DNA of 64,000 bases from positions 62,001 to 126,000 of the forward strand of contig NZ_JACSDK010000015.1 in assembly GCF_014925385.1 (NCBI RefSeq). Reading direction: 5' to 3'. Source of the stretch: Pelagibius marinus. Its GTDB lineage: Bacteria > Pseudomonadota > Alphaproteobacteria > Kiloniellales > Kiloniellaceae. The notes beneath the pieces were generated by a model. That model did not search any database, had not been told where the DNA came from, and saw only the letters and a program-made list of their open reading frames with translations. Positions 54,821-64,000 of this stretch are shown here, piece by piece; position 1 is the first letter of the stretch; the number at the start of each line of letters is the position of its first letter. The translations under genes and the position numbers were made by a program.

Positions 54821-55324
54821 ATGACCAACCTTTCTGAGACCGTGACCCGGGACCGGCCGCCGCAGAAGGTGCTGATCGGGGCCCGCCTGACGGTGGAGAC
54901 ACTGCGGCCGATCCTCGAGGCCCACGCCCGCTACCGCGCCGGGCGCGCCGACGGCCGCCGGGCGGTGCTGCTGCGCTGCGACCTCAGCGGCCTGGATCTC
55001 TGCGGGACGGATTTGAGCGGCGCCGATCTGGTCGAATGTGACTTCGAGGGCTGCAACCTGACCGGCGCCCGCTTCGAGGAAGCCACGCTGAGCGGCTCGC
55101 GCTTCGTCGACAGCCTGCTGAACGCGGCCCGCTTCGCCGGCGCCGACCTGGCGCGCGCCGACTTCCATATGGCCGACCTGCGCGGCAGCGACCTCAGCGA
55201 GGCCAATCTGGCGGAAGCACGCCTGGAGACGGCGGCCCTGGGCACCAGCCCGGAATCGGGCCTGCCGACCACCATCGACACCCGGGTTCTCGACCGCGTC
55301 ATGGCCCGGCGCTGGCGCCACTAG
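54821..55324 (+). CDS. pentapeptide-repeat protein
   Basis: 167 residues. Residues about 50-140 contain A(D/N)Lxx-type pentapeptide repeats (CDLSGLDLCGTDLSGADLVE, then GADLARADFHMADLRGSDL), which fold as a right-handed beta helix. An N-terminal helical part (LTVETLRPILEAHARY) and a short C-terminal helical tail flank it. Some pentapeptide proteins mimic DNA and protect gyrase; nothing specific shows that here. It follows the sRNA terminator by about 90 bases and has its own leader. Confidence 0.88.
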   Translation: MTNLSETVTRDRPPQKVLIGARLTVETLRPILEAHARYRAGRADGRRAVLLRCDLSGLDLCGTDLSGADLVECDFEGCNLTGARFEEATLSGSRFVDSLLNAARFAGADLARADFHMADLRGSDLSEANLAEARLETAALGTSPESGLPTTIDTRVLDRVMARRWRH

Positions 55325-55476
55325 GGCACCACCGGCCCGCTGGGACTCCTGCCTGACCGAAACAGCAGGAGATACTCAATTATTGCGTGCAGAATTGGGA
55401 ATCCTGTTAAGCCATCGTTAGTTTTCACTCCATAAACTTTTCAATAACCAAATTTGACTACCTGGAGTGGACCATT

Positions 55477-55908
55477 ATGCGCTGGGTCATAATCGCATTC
55501 TCTCTGTTCGCCGCGTTGTGGGCCTGGCCCGCAGCCGACTCACATGCCGCTGAAGAAACGCCGACTCATTTGGAAGGCGTGACCATCGTCACACCCGACG
55601 AATTGCGCCAGATGCTGGATCAAGGGATTCGGATCTACGATTTGCGCAAGAAAGCGTCCTATGTGGACGGCCATGTGCCTGGCGCCGAAAGCGCCGCAAG
55701 CTCCTACAACGCCACGGATACCACCCTCGATACGAGCATTCTCGGGCCGAACAAATCCGATCGCATCGTCTTTTACAGCCATGGGACCACTGGCTGGAAA
55801 AGCTATTGGGCCGCGCACAGCGCGGTAGAAGCCGGCTATTCGAACGTCCTGTGGATGCGCGGCGGCTTTGCCGAGTGGTCGGCCGGAGATCATCCAGTCG
55901 CTCGCTGA
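55477..55908 (+). CDS. exported rhodanese-fold protein lacking the catalytic Cys
   Basis: 143 residues with a signal peptide (MRWVIIAFSLFAALWAW, cleavage near SHAAEE) and one rhodanese domain: TPDELRQMLDQGIRIYDLR, HVPGAES, and GGFAEW near the end. The active loop that normally starts with Cys is YSHGTTGWKS, so the catalytic Cys is replaced by Ser and sulfur transfer is unlikely. Such proteins may sense or bind ligands. It is 51 bases before the histidine kinase gene and the first of a rightward redox set. Confidence 0.85.
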   Translation: MRWVIIAFSLFAALWAWPAADSHAAEETPTHLEGVTIVTPDELRQMLDQGIRIYDLRKKASYVDGHVPGAESAASSYNATDTTLDTSILGPNKSDRIVFYSHGTTGWKSYWAAHSAVEAGYSNVLWMRGGFAEWSAGDHPVAR

Positions 55909-55959
55909 CACCTGCTGGCGGTTCTAGAGATCGCCGTGCCAGAATGAAAGGGCTCGCAG

Positions 55960-57618
<1,659 letters not shown>

Positions 57619-57652
57619 TTTCAGGGGAGGTTGCAGCGGAGGGAATTCGGTA

Positions 57653-59332
57653 GTGGAAGCAGCAGATACGCCGGCGTCCTCGCCATCGGGGGCAGGGCGC
57701 CAACGTCTTAGAAGCGATTTTGCGACCTCCTTACTTCACTGGACGATTGTTTTACTCTTTGCCGTTAACCTTGTTACCGGCCTGCGCATAGCCGGGGACG
57801 CACCCGACGCTTCGTGGTCACGCGCCCTCTCCGGCATCCTGCCCCAGGGTAACGTCTATACCCTGCACCTCTATTCAGCCTGGGCGCTTGGCGCCGCCTG
57901 CGCCGGCTACATCGTCTTCCTGCTTTTCGCCCAGCTCGGTCAGCGCGTGGTCTTCGACTCCAGTCGGCTGCGGGCGCTCTCCTCGCACGACCGCCGCACC
58001 CGCTGGCAGTCGATCAACGTGCTGATCTACTGGATCGCCTTTCTGCTGGTGTTCGCCGCCGTCGCTTCTGGCAGCCTGCTGTATTTCAATCTCATGGACC
58101 AGTCGCAGGCGGTGCTGGCCACGGTCCACCGCATCCTGGCTTGGAGCCTGACCGCCTATGTTGTCCTGCACATTGCCGCGCAGTGGGCCATGGCGGGCTG
58201 GCGCGGCCTGCTGAAGATCCTCTCCCCGCGCATTGCCTACGTGGCCTCCGCCTGCATCGCCCTGGGCGCCGCCGGCGCCCTCGGCGCCGGCATCTTTGCG
58301 GTCGACCAGGCAACCCTGCAGCCACTGGTGCTGGAGAAGACCGACACGCCGCCGCGTCTGGACGGGAGCACCGAGGACGCGGCATGGCGAGATGCCGCGG
58401 TGGCGCAAGTAAACACCCACAACGGCCAGAACCTGCCTGAGGGCAGCACCCCGGTCCTGGTGCGCGGTGTCCACGACGGCGAGTACATCTATCTGCTGTT
58501 TGAATGGCCCGACCGTACCAGAAGCCAGAAGCACCTGCCGCTGCAGAAGACAGCCACGGGCTGGCGCGTGATGCAGAGCCAGTACAGCCGCCAGGACGAG
58601 GGGGCCTACTACGAGGACAAGTTCGCGGTGATGCTGTCCCGCGACTCCCACCTTGCCGCGCTCAGCACCTCGCACCTCGGCCCGCAACCCCTGAAGGACA
58701 AGCCCGGGGGGCCGAACGGGCGCGGCCTGCACTACACCACCGACGATTCCCTGGTCGACGTCTGGCACTGGAAATCCGTGCGCACTGGCCCGCTCGGCCA
58801 GATCGACGACAACCACTTCGGCCCGCCGTTGAGCCCGCCGGACGATCCCGCAAAGCGCTATACCGCCGGCTACAGCAAAGACCCGGCGACCGGCGGCGGC
58901 TTCACCATGAACTGGGAGAAGTTCGATACGGAGACGGTCAAGCCGCGCTGGCTGCCCCGCTCGCCGGAAGTGCTGGCCGAGCGCATGGGCAGCATCGACA
59001 CCGACCCCCAAGTCGGCGACCAGGGTCTGTGGTGGATGCCGCGCAGTCTGATGGAGCCGGCGACGCCTGAGCTCGACGCGCGCTTTCCGCTGGGCACGAT
59101 CATGCCCAGCGTCATCGCCGAGGCTCCTTTCACCGGCGACCGCGGCGACGTCAGCGCCGTTGCCGAGTGGTCGGACGGCTGGTGGCGCCTGGAGGTGAAG
59201 CGCGAGCTGGACACGGCTTCCGACTTCGATGTCGCCATCGGCGACGGCACCTTCCTCTGGGTCTCGGTCTTCGACCACACCCAGACGCGCCACAGCTATC
59301 ACCTCCGTCCGCTCCAGATCCAGATTCGTTGA
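57653..59332 (+). CDS. cytochrome b561 / ethylbenzene-dehydrogenase-like heme protein fusion
   Basis: 559 residues from GTG 57653, with GGAGGGAA upstream. N-terminal 200 residues are a four-helix cytochrome b561 domain with His29, His72, His159 and His173 as likely b-heme ligands. A fifth membrane segment (ACIALGAAGALGAGIF) leads to a periplasmic domain of the ethylbenzene-dehydrogenase heme-binding (EB_dh) type, with LDGSTEDAAWRDA, VRGVHDGEYIYLLFEW and YYEDKFAVML. It should carry electrons across or out of the membrane. Partner is probably the 2Fe-2S reductase gene 22 bases downstream. Confidence 0.85.
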   Translation: MEAADTPASSPSGAGRQRLRSDFATSLLHWTIVLLFAVNLVTGLRIAGDAPDASWSRALSGILPQGNVYTLHLYSAWALGAACAGYIVFLLFAQLGQRVVFDSSRLRALSSHDRRTRWQSINVLIYWIAFLLVFAAVASGSLLYFNLMDQSQAVLATVHRILAWSLTAYVVLHIAAQWAMAGWRGLLKILSPRIAYVASACIALGAAGALGAGIFAVDQATLQPLVLEKTDTPPRLDGSTEDAAWRDAAVAQVNTHNGQNLPEGSTPVLVRGVHDGEYIYLLFEWPDRTRSQKHLPLQKTATGWRVMQSQYSRQDEGAYYEDKFAVMLSRDSHLAALSTSHLGPQPLKDKPGGPNGRGLHYTTDDSLVDVWHWKSVRTGPLGQIDDNHFGPPLSPPDDPAKRYTAGYSKDPATGGGFTMNWEKFDTETVKPRWLPRSPEVLAERMGSIDTDPQVGDQGLWWMPRSLMEPATPELDARFPLGTIMPSVIAEAPFTGDRGDVSAVAEWSDGWWRLEVKRELDTASDFDVAIGDGTFLWVSVFDHTQTRHSYHLRPLQIQIR

Positions 59333-59354
59333 GGACCCCTCCGGGAAGCAGACC

Positions 59355-60524
59355 ATGCCGAAACTCACCATCCGACAGTGGCCTCTTTCCATCGAAACCG
59401 GCAAAGCAACCATTCTGGAAGCCGCCCTGGAAAGCGGCGTGCCTTTCCCGCACGGATGCCGCACGGGCGAGTGCGGCACCTGCAAATGCCTGTTGCTGTC
59501 CGGCGAGGTCGGCATGAGGAACTACGACAAGCAGGTGCTGCCGGATCCGGAGAAGGCCGCCGGTTTCGTGCTGGCCTGCCGCGCCAAGCCGCGTTCGGAC
59601 GTGCATGTCTCCTGGATGGGCGGAACGGTCTCCGTCGAATTGCCGGTGCGCCGCCTGCGCGCGCAGGTCACGAACATCGAGCAGGTGAGCCCGATCATCA
59701 AGCGCCTCTACCTCTGGCCGGAGCAGTCCCTGCAATTTGCCGCCGGCCAGTTCGCCCGCCTGAAATTCGCGAACCTTCCGGCGCGCGCCTATTCCTTCGC
59801 CAACACGCCGGGCGAGGAGGTGCTGGAGTTCCACATCCGCCTGATCCCCGGGGGGCGGATCAGCGAACACATCGACACGGCGTTGCAGGTCGGCGACACG
59901 GTAGAGGTCGAAGGCCCCTATGGCAGCGCCCACCTGCGCCCGGACGACGAGGGTCCCCTGGTGCTGGTGGCCGGCAGCTCAGGCCTGGCTCCTGCCAAGT
60001 CGATCATGCGCACCGCCCTGCGCAATCAGCCGGATCGCCGCGTGCACCTCTATTTCGGCGTGCGTGATGAGGTCCATGTCTATGATGAGAATGAGTTCAA
60101 GGTCCTGATTTCGCGATACAGGAACCTGCACGTCGACACGGTACTTTCGAAACCCGAGGGCGAGACCGCGCGGCGCACCGGAAGCCTGGACCAGGTGATC
60201 TCCGATGATCTGGAGCGCCACCGCAGGGCCCAGTTCTATGTGGCCGGCCCGCCGGCAATGGTGGACGCGGTCTCCAAGACGTTGACCGATCGCGGTATCG
60301 GCCGCGACCAGGTTCACGCCGATCCTTTCCACGCGCAGGGCCAGGACGCCGCCGAGCAGGTGTCCGCCGACGGCTTCAACAAGTTGCTGAATGGGGTGCG
60401 CGGCCTGCTCACCGTGGGCCGGCTGCGCCACCCGAAGAGCCGCGAGCGCTATTCACCCGAGAAGGCCATGGAGGAATCCCCTCCGCCGGCCGCCACGCCG
60501 GCGAACAGGCGCCGCCTGGGATAA
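59355..60524 (+). CDS. 2Fe-2S ferredoxin/flavin reductase
   Basis: 389 residues from ATG 59355. N-terminal plant-type ferredoxin with Cys35, Cys40, Cys43 (GCRTGECGTCKC) and Cys75 (LACRAKP). The central part is a ferredoxin-NADP-reductase-like flavin domain (RAYSFANTPG) followed by an NAD-binding domain (VLVAGSSGLAPAKSI, FYVAGPPAMVDAV). This is the layout of oxygenase reductases such as phenol hydroxylase or methane monooxygenase reductase. A 60-residue Pro/Arg-rich tail extends the C-terminus beyond the usual end. It probably delivers NAD(P)H electrons to the adjacent heme protein or to an oxygenase elsewhere. Confidence 0.9.
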   Translation: MPKLTIRQWPLSIETGKATILEAALESGVPFPHGCRTGECGTCKCLLLSGEVGMRNYDKQVLPDPEKAAGFVLACRAKPRSDVHVSWMGGTVSVELPVRRLRAQVTNIEQVSPIIKRLYLWPEQSLQFAAGQFARLKFANLPARAYSFANTPGEEVLEFHIRLIPGGRISEHIDTALQVGDTVEVEGPYGSAHLRPDDEGPLVLVAGSSGLAPAKSIMRTALRNQPDRRVHLYFGVRDEVHVYDENEFKVLISRYRNLHVDTVLSKPEGETARRTGSLDQVISDDLERHRRAQFYVAGPPAMVDAVSKTLTDRGIGRDQVHADPFHAQGQDAAEQVSADGFNKLLNGVRGLLTVGRLRHPKSRERYSPEKAMEESPPPAATPANRRRLG

Positions 60525-60646
60525 GCCGGAAGGGCTATCGTCCGATTTAAAGGAAAAAATTCCCGATTCGCAGTTCCGGCCTGCTCCCGTTGTGGAGCAG
60601 GCCGGCGCGAAACGGCGTCCGGGCAACGCCGTTCTCAGTGCCGGAT

Positions 60647-60723
60647 TGGTCGGGGAGAGAGGATTCGAACCTCCGGCCCCTACGTCCCGAACGTAGTGCT
60701 CTACCAGGCTGAGCTACTCCCCG
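60647..60723 (-). tRNA. tRNA-Pro (anticodon CGG)
   Basis: Read on the minus strand, the 77-base gene starts CGGGGAGTAGC, contains GGTTCGAATCC as T-arm, and ends in an encoded CCA. The acceptor stem is complete. The anticodon arm CTACG/CGTAG encloses TTCGGGA, giving CGG, which decodes proline CCG. Confidence 0.97.
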
Positions 60724-61037
60724 GCGCGGCGGGTTATAGCGGCTCCCCTGGCGCAATGCAATCCCGCCGAACAGCCTGCGCTCATTTCACCGGCCCAGGG
60801 CTTTCCCCTCCTTATTATGGTTAACGCGGGTTAGCCAGAACGCCGCTGCGCCGCGCTTTGCCGCTTTCCGCCATTTGGGGCCACTGCCCTGTTGACCTGG
60901 GGACGATAATCGGGCGGGATGCTGGCGGCTCCGGACCGCCGTGGCGGCCCACCCAGACCTGGGCCGCGAGCGTCGGGGGAAAGCAAGATCGCAAACGAGG
61001 GTCCGGTGCCAGACCACAATTGTGCTCGTGAGGCCGT
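60724..61037. other. intergenic region upstream of TAXI gene
   Basis: About 314 bases between the tRNA-Pro gene and the TAXI binding-protein gene. I see no gene, strong hairpin or clear promoter pair. Both transcription units probably start here, as they diverge. Confidence 0.4.
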
Positions 61038-62090
61038 ATGAAGGTGGTTCACTGGACGGCCGCCGCCCTGCTGGTTGCGGCGGCCTGCATGACCGGTGCC
61101 TGGGGACTCGGGGCCTTCGGGACGGCAGCGGCGCAGGACCTGTCGCTGTTCCGGATCGGCACCGGCGGCATCGGCGGCACCTACTATCCCATCGCCGGGC
61201 TTGTCGCCCAGGCGATCAGCAACCCCTCGGGCAGCTGCGAGGGCGATGAGGTCTGCGGCGTGCCCGGCCTGGTCGCCGTCGCCCAGTCGTCCAGCGGCTC
61301 GGTCGCCAACGTGAAAGACATCGCCGCCGGGCGGATCGAGTCGGGCTTCGTCCAGTCCGACGTCGCCTTCTGGGCCTACAGCGGAACCAACGCCTTCCAG
61401 GAGGAAGGCCGCCAGGGCAACCTGCGCGCCATCGCCAACCTCTATCCCGAGTCCTTCCACATCGTCGTGCGCCGCGACAGCGGCATCGAGTCCGTCGCCG
61501 GCCTGCTCGGCAAGCGCGTGGCCCTGGACGAAGTCGGCTCCGGCACCCTGGTGGGCGCCCAGCTCGTGCTGAGCACCTTCGGCCTGACGGAGGACACTAT
61601 CGACGTCGCCTACCTGAAATCCGACGACGCCATCGAGAAGCTCGTCGCCGGGGAACTCGACGCCTTCTTCCTCATCGCCGGTTATCCGGCGAAGGTCATC
61701 CAGTGGGCCAACGAGAACACGGCGATCAGCCTGGTGCCGATCACCGGCGCCGAGATCGACGCGCTGGTCGAGGGCAATCCCTTCCTGCACATCGACAAGA
61801 TCCCCGCCGGCGTCTACCACGGCGTCAGCGAGGTCAAGACGCTATCGGTGGCGGCGCAGTGGATCACCCGCGACGACGTCAGCGCGGAGACCGTCTACGG
61901 CATTCTCCAGTCGCTGTGGCGCAGCGATGCGCGCCGCCTGCTCGACCGCGGCCACGCCAAGGGCCGGGTCATTCGTCTGGAAACGGCTTTGGAGGGCATC
62001 GGCATCCCGCTGCACGAGGGCGCCCTGCGGTTTTATCGCGAAATCGGCCTCATTCGCCGCAGCGGCAGCGCGAGCCGCGCTCCGAGCTGA
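61038..62090 (+). CDS. TAXI-family TRAP transporter solute-binding protein
   Basis: 350 residues with a signal peptide (WTAAALLVAAACMTGAWG, cleavage near AAAQDL). Mature start FRIGTGGIGGTYYPIAGLVAQAI is the hallmark of TAXI binding proteins; FVQSDVAFWAYSG and LDEVGSGTL are further family marks. These periplasmic proteins feed fused DctQM-type permeases with substrates such as glutamate or other carboxylates. No TAXI permease gene is next to it here; the TRAP genes that follow are of the DctP type. Confidence 0.9.
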   Translation: MKVVHWTAAALLVAAACMTGAWGLGAFGTAAAQDLSLFRIGTGGIGGTYYPIAGLVAQAISNPSGSCEGDEVCGVPGLVAVAQSSSGSVANVKDIAAGRIESGFVQSDVAFWAYSGTNAFQEEGRQGNLRAIANLYPESFHIVVRRDSGIESVAGLLGKRVALDEVGSGTLVGAQLVLSTFGLTEDTIDVAYLKSDDAIEKLVAGELDAFFLIAGYPAKVIQWANENTAISLVPITGAEIDALVEGNPFLHIDKIPAGVYHGVSEVKTLSVAAQWITRDDVSAETVYGILQSLWRSDARRLLDRGHAKGRVIRLETALEGIGIPLHEGALRFYREIGLIRRSGSASRAPS

Positions 62091-62314
62091 GGGCCGCAGC
62101 GCCCCGGCAATTGGCGCAGAATTCACGCTTCTGCCGCGGCCCGCCAAACACCATTGAGTTACTGTGCTTTGGACTTGTTCAGGGCGAAGCCATGGGCTAG
62201 CTTCGATGCACTTTGGTGCAACTGCGAAAGCACCTCTGGCTGCGCCAAAGGGGGAATCAACAATGCCCGTCAGCAGCGATGGCGGGTGCGAAGTGAACGG
62301 GAGGACTTATTCGA

Positions 62315-63376
62315 ATGCGCATCCGCAGAACGATGAAGCTCGCCGTCTCGGCGCTGGCGCTGGGGGCCGTCATGGCTCTCGGAACCGTCGGCGACGCCGC
62401 GGCTCAGGACAAGCGTGTCCGCTGGAACATGGCGAGCGCCTACGGTAGCAAACTGACTCAGCTTGGCACCCTTGGCGTGCGGCTGTCCGATGAGTTGGAG
62501 GCCGTCTCCGGCGGCTCGCTCCGCTTCAAGTTCTTTGAGCCCGGCGCCCTGGTGCCCGCCCTCGAAATGTTCGACGCCATCTCGGCCGGCTCCATCGACG
62601 CCGGCTGGTCGACCCCCGGATACTGGACCGGCAAGAACGAGGCTTTCGCCCTCTTCGCCGCCGTTCCCTTTGGCCCCCGCGCCGGTGAGTACCTGGGCTG
62701 GTACTACCACGGCGGCGGCAAGGAGCTCTTCGACGAGCTTTACGCCGAATACGGCATCAAGTCGGTGATGTGCGGCGTCATCGCGCCGGAGGCCTCCGGC
62801 TGGTTCCGCAAGGAGATCAACAGCACCGACGACCTCAAGGGCCTGAAGATGCGTTTCTTCGGCCTGGGCGCCAAGGTCATGGAGAAGATGGGCGTTTCCA
62901 CGCAGCTGCTGGCGGGCGGCGACATCTTCCCGGCGCTTGAGCGCGGCTCCATCGATGCCACCGAGTTCTCCATGCCTGCCATCGATCTGAACCTGGGCTT
63001 CTACCAGGTCGCCAAGCACTACTACTTCCCGGGCTGGCATCAGCAGTCGACCCTGTTCGACCTGATGATGAACAAGGAGAAGTACGACGCGCTTTCCGAC
63101 ACCCAGAAGGCGCAGATCGACGCCGTCTGCGGCGCCAACATCACCGCCGGTCTGGCCGAGGGTGAAGCCATCCAGGGTGCGGCCCTGGCCGAGCTGAAGG
63201 AAAAAGGCGTGACCATCCACCGCTGGCCGCCGGAAGTCCTGGACGAGCTGCGGGGCGCCTGGAACGAGGTCGCCGCCGAACTGGCTGCCTCCAACCCCAC
63301 CTTCAAGAAGGTCTGGGACTCGCTCACCGCTTATCGTGAGCAGTACAAGATCTGGGGCGACCTGGGTTATCTGTGA
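62315..63376 (+). CDS. DctP-family TRAP transporter solute-binding protein
   Basis: 353 residues from ATG 62315 with GGGAGG upstream. Signal peptide KLAVSALALGAVMALG, cleavage near AAAQDK. DctP features include LKGLKMRFFGLGAKVMEKMG with the substrate-carboxylate Arg, and YYFPGWHQQ. Likely ligand is a C4-dicarboxylate, 2-oxo acid or related acid. It is followed by a terminator-like hairpin at 63440-63480 and then the dctQ gene, an arrangement that would give more binding protein than permease. Confidence 0.92.
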   Translation: MRIRRTMKLAVSALALGAVMALGTVGDAAAQDKRVRWNMASAYGSKLTQLGTLGVRLSDELEAVSGGSLRFKFFEPGALVPALEMFDAISAGSIDAGWSTPGYWTGKNEAFALFAAVPFGPRAGEYLGWYYHGGGKELFDELYAEYGIKSVMCGVIAPEASGWFRKEINSTDDLKGLKMRFFGLGAKVMEKMGVSTQLLAGGDIFPALERGSIDATEFSMPAIDLNLGFYQVAKHYYFPGWHQQSTLFDLMMNKEKYDALSDTQKAQIDAVCGANITAGLAEGEAIQGAALAELKEKGVTIHRWPPEVLDELRGAWNEVAAELAASNPTFKKVWDSLTAYREQYKIWGDLGYL

Positions 63377-63439
63377 TCCGGACGCTTAAGCGTTCCGGAC
63401 CGGCTATAGGTCTTTGACCGACAGGTCCTGGATTGATTA

Positions 63440-63480
63440 GCGCCGGAGGCTCTTCCACGAGGCTCCGGCGCTTTTCTTTT
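63440..63480 (+). terminator. hairpin terminator/attenuator between dctP and dctQ
   Basis: GCGCCGGAG (63440-63448) pairs with CTCCGGCGC (63463-63471), extended by an inner CTC/GAG, followed by TTTTCTTTT. Lying inside the transporter operon, it probably ends most transcripts after the binding-protein gene. Confidence 0.82.
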
Positions 63481-63529
63481 CAGCCCATTTCTGCAAAAAG
63501 CTGAAGTCCGCAAGATTGGGAACAGTGGC

Positions 63530-64000
63530 ATGGAACTCCTGATACGCGTCAGCGACGTGCTGGACCGCGTCATCATCAAAGTCGGCAGGCTCGCCGCCTG
63601 GGCGGGGCTTTTCCTCATCCTGGTGACGATTTTCGACGTGGTGACACGGCGCTTCCTGGTGCTCGGGTCGACGAAGCTGCAGGAGGCCGAATGGCACCTG
63701 CACGTGATCCTCTTCGCTTTCTGCCTGGGTTACGCCTACCTGAAGGACGCCCACGTGCGCATCGACCTGCTGCGCGAGAACCTCAGCGAGCGCACCCAAT
63801 GGTGGATCGAGGTCGCCGGCTGCCTCTTGTTCCTGCTGCCCTACTGCGGGCTGGTCATCTGGTTCGGCATCGACTTCACCGAACGCTCCTACGCCACCCA
63901 GGAGATTTCGGCCTCGGCCACCGGCCTGACCCACCGCTGGCTCATCAAGATTGTGATCCCGATCGGGTTCGGCTTCCTGGCCTTGAGCGGCATCACCGTG
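63530..64000 (+). CDS. TRAP transporter small permease (DctQ), 3' truncated by the window end
   Basis: The frame from ATG 63530 stays open to the last base, giving 157 residues of a DctQ protein. Membrane helices are seen at AAWAGLFLILVTIFDVVTRRF, HLHVILFAFCLGYAY, EVAGCLLFLLPYCGLVIWF and IVIPIGFGFLALSGI. LKDAHVRIDLL, between helices 2 and 3, is the signature of the family. A DctM gene should follow outside the window. Confidence 0.9.
   Translation, partial: MELLIRVSDVLDRVIIKVGRLAAWAGLFLILVTIFDVVTRRFLVLGSTKLQEAEWHLHVILFAFCLGYAYLKDAHVRIDLLRENLSERTQWWIEVAGCLLFLLPYCGLVIWFGIDFTERSYATQEISASATGLTHRWLIKIVIPIGFGFLALSGITV

Noticed and set aside
60647-60723. Prophage or genomic-island attachment at tRNA-Pro
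   Set aside because: No integrase gene or repeated tRNA 3' end is seen on either side within the window.

Overview
The window is GC-rich, densely coded chromosomal DNA of an alphaproteobacterium, most likely a marine or salt-tolerant member of the Rhodospirillales. The grounds are the ppdK-glyS-glyQ block, a short-chain-acyl (ScfR/DUF2083) regulator, a Liv-type ABC operon with a Tat-exported binding protein, TAXI and DctP TRAP binding proteins, a Rhodospirillales-style porin and an alphaproteobacterial palindromic intergenic repeat. The placement is inferred from gene content and composition; no marker gene was compared.

Layout. 1-3.8 kb: the end of an APH/P-loop fusion protein, then an RTX calcium-binding protein flanked by two paralogous small proteins. 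4-10.7 kb: a hydroxyproline dehydratase with a small lipoprotein, and a five-gene Liv-type ABC importer read leftward. 10.9-17.1 kb: an acyl-responsive XRE regulator, a lone receiver protein, and a three-gene persulfide/peroxide module (1-Cys peroxiredoxin, tandem rhodanese, ETHE1-like dioxygenase) divergent from a winged-helix/TPR regulator. 17.1-24.6 kb: a surface-antigen-like protein, a 59-residue membrane protein, and a compact eight-gene leftward operon: thiolase, acyl-CoA synthetase, two PPC-domain proteins, acrylyl-CoA reductase, methyltransferase, lipid kinase and a DUF2383 protein. 24.8-30.2 kb: a porin, an LpxR-type lipid A deacylase, and an unusual trio: a beta/gamma-crystallin-metzincin fusion, a His/Cys clan-CD-like protein and an unrecognised protein. 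30.3-36.7 kb: a dihydroorotase-like enzyme, three glycosyltransferases, a membrane protein and a NYN-LOTUS RNase-like protein. 36.8-43.6 kb: YgfZ, MeaB, Hsp20, a low-GC AlbA_2 gene, a methyltransferase, a lysozyme-fold protein and an ankyrin protein, with three complex palindromic intergenic elements. 43.7-54 kb: housekeeping genes (ppdK, glyS, glyQ, LysE-type exporter, S49 protease, polyprenyl synthase).

54-54.8 kb holds a small helix-turn-helix gene, a cluster of four near-identical operator-like boxes, and a strong candidate small RNA: a promoter with ideal spacing, two hairpins whose loops display one heptamer three times, and a textbook terminator. 55.4-60.5 kb is a rightward redox set: a rhodanese fold without its catalytic Cys, a membrane histidine kinase, a cytochrome b561/ethylbenzene-dehydrogenase-like heme protein and a 2Fe-2S flavin reductase. 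The window ends with tRNA-Pro(CGG), a TAXI binding protein, a DctP binding protein and the cut-off start of its DctQ permease.

The three parts most likely to be under-described are the candidate sRNA with its box array, the crystallin-metzincin/clan-CD-like trio, and the RTX protein with its paired small-protein paralogs.
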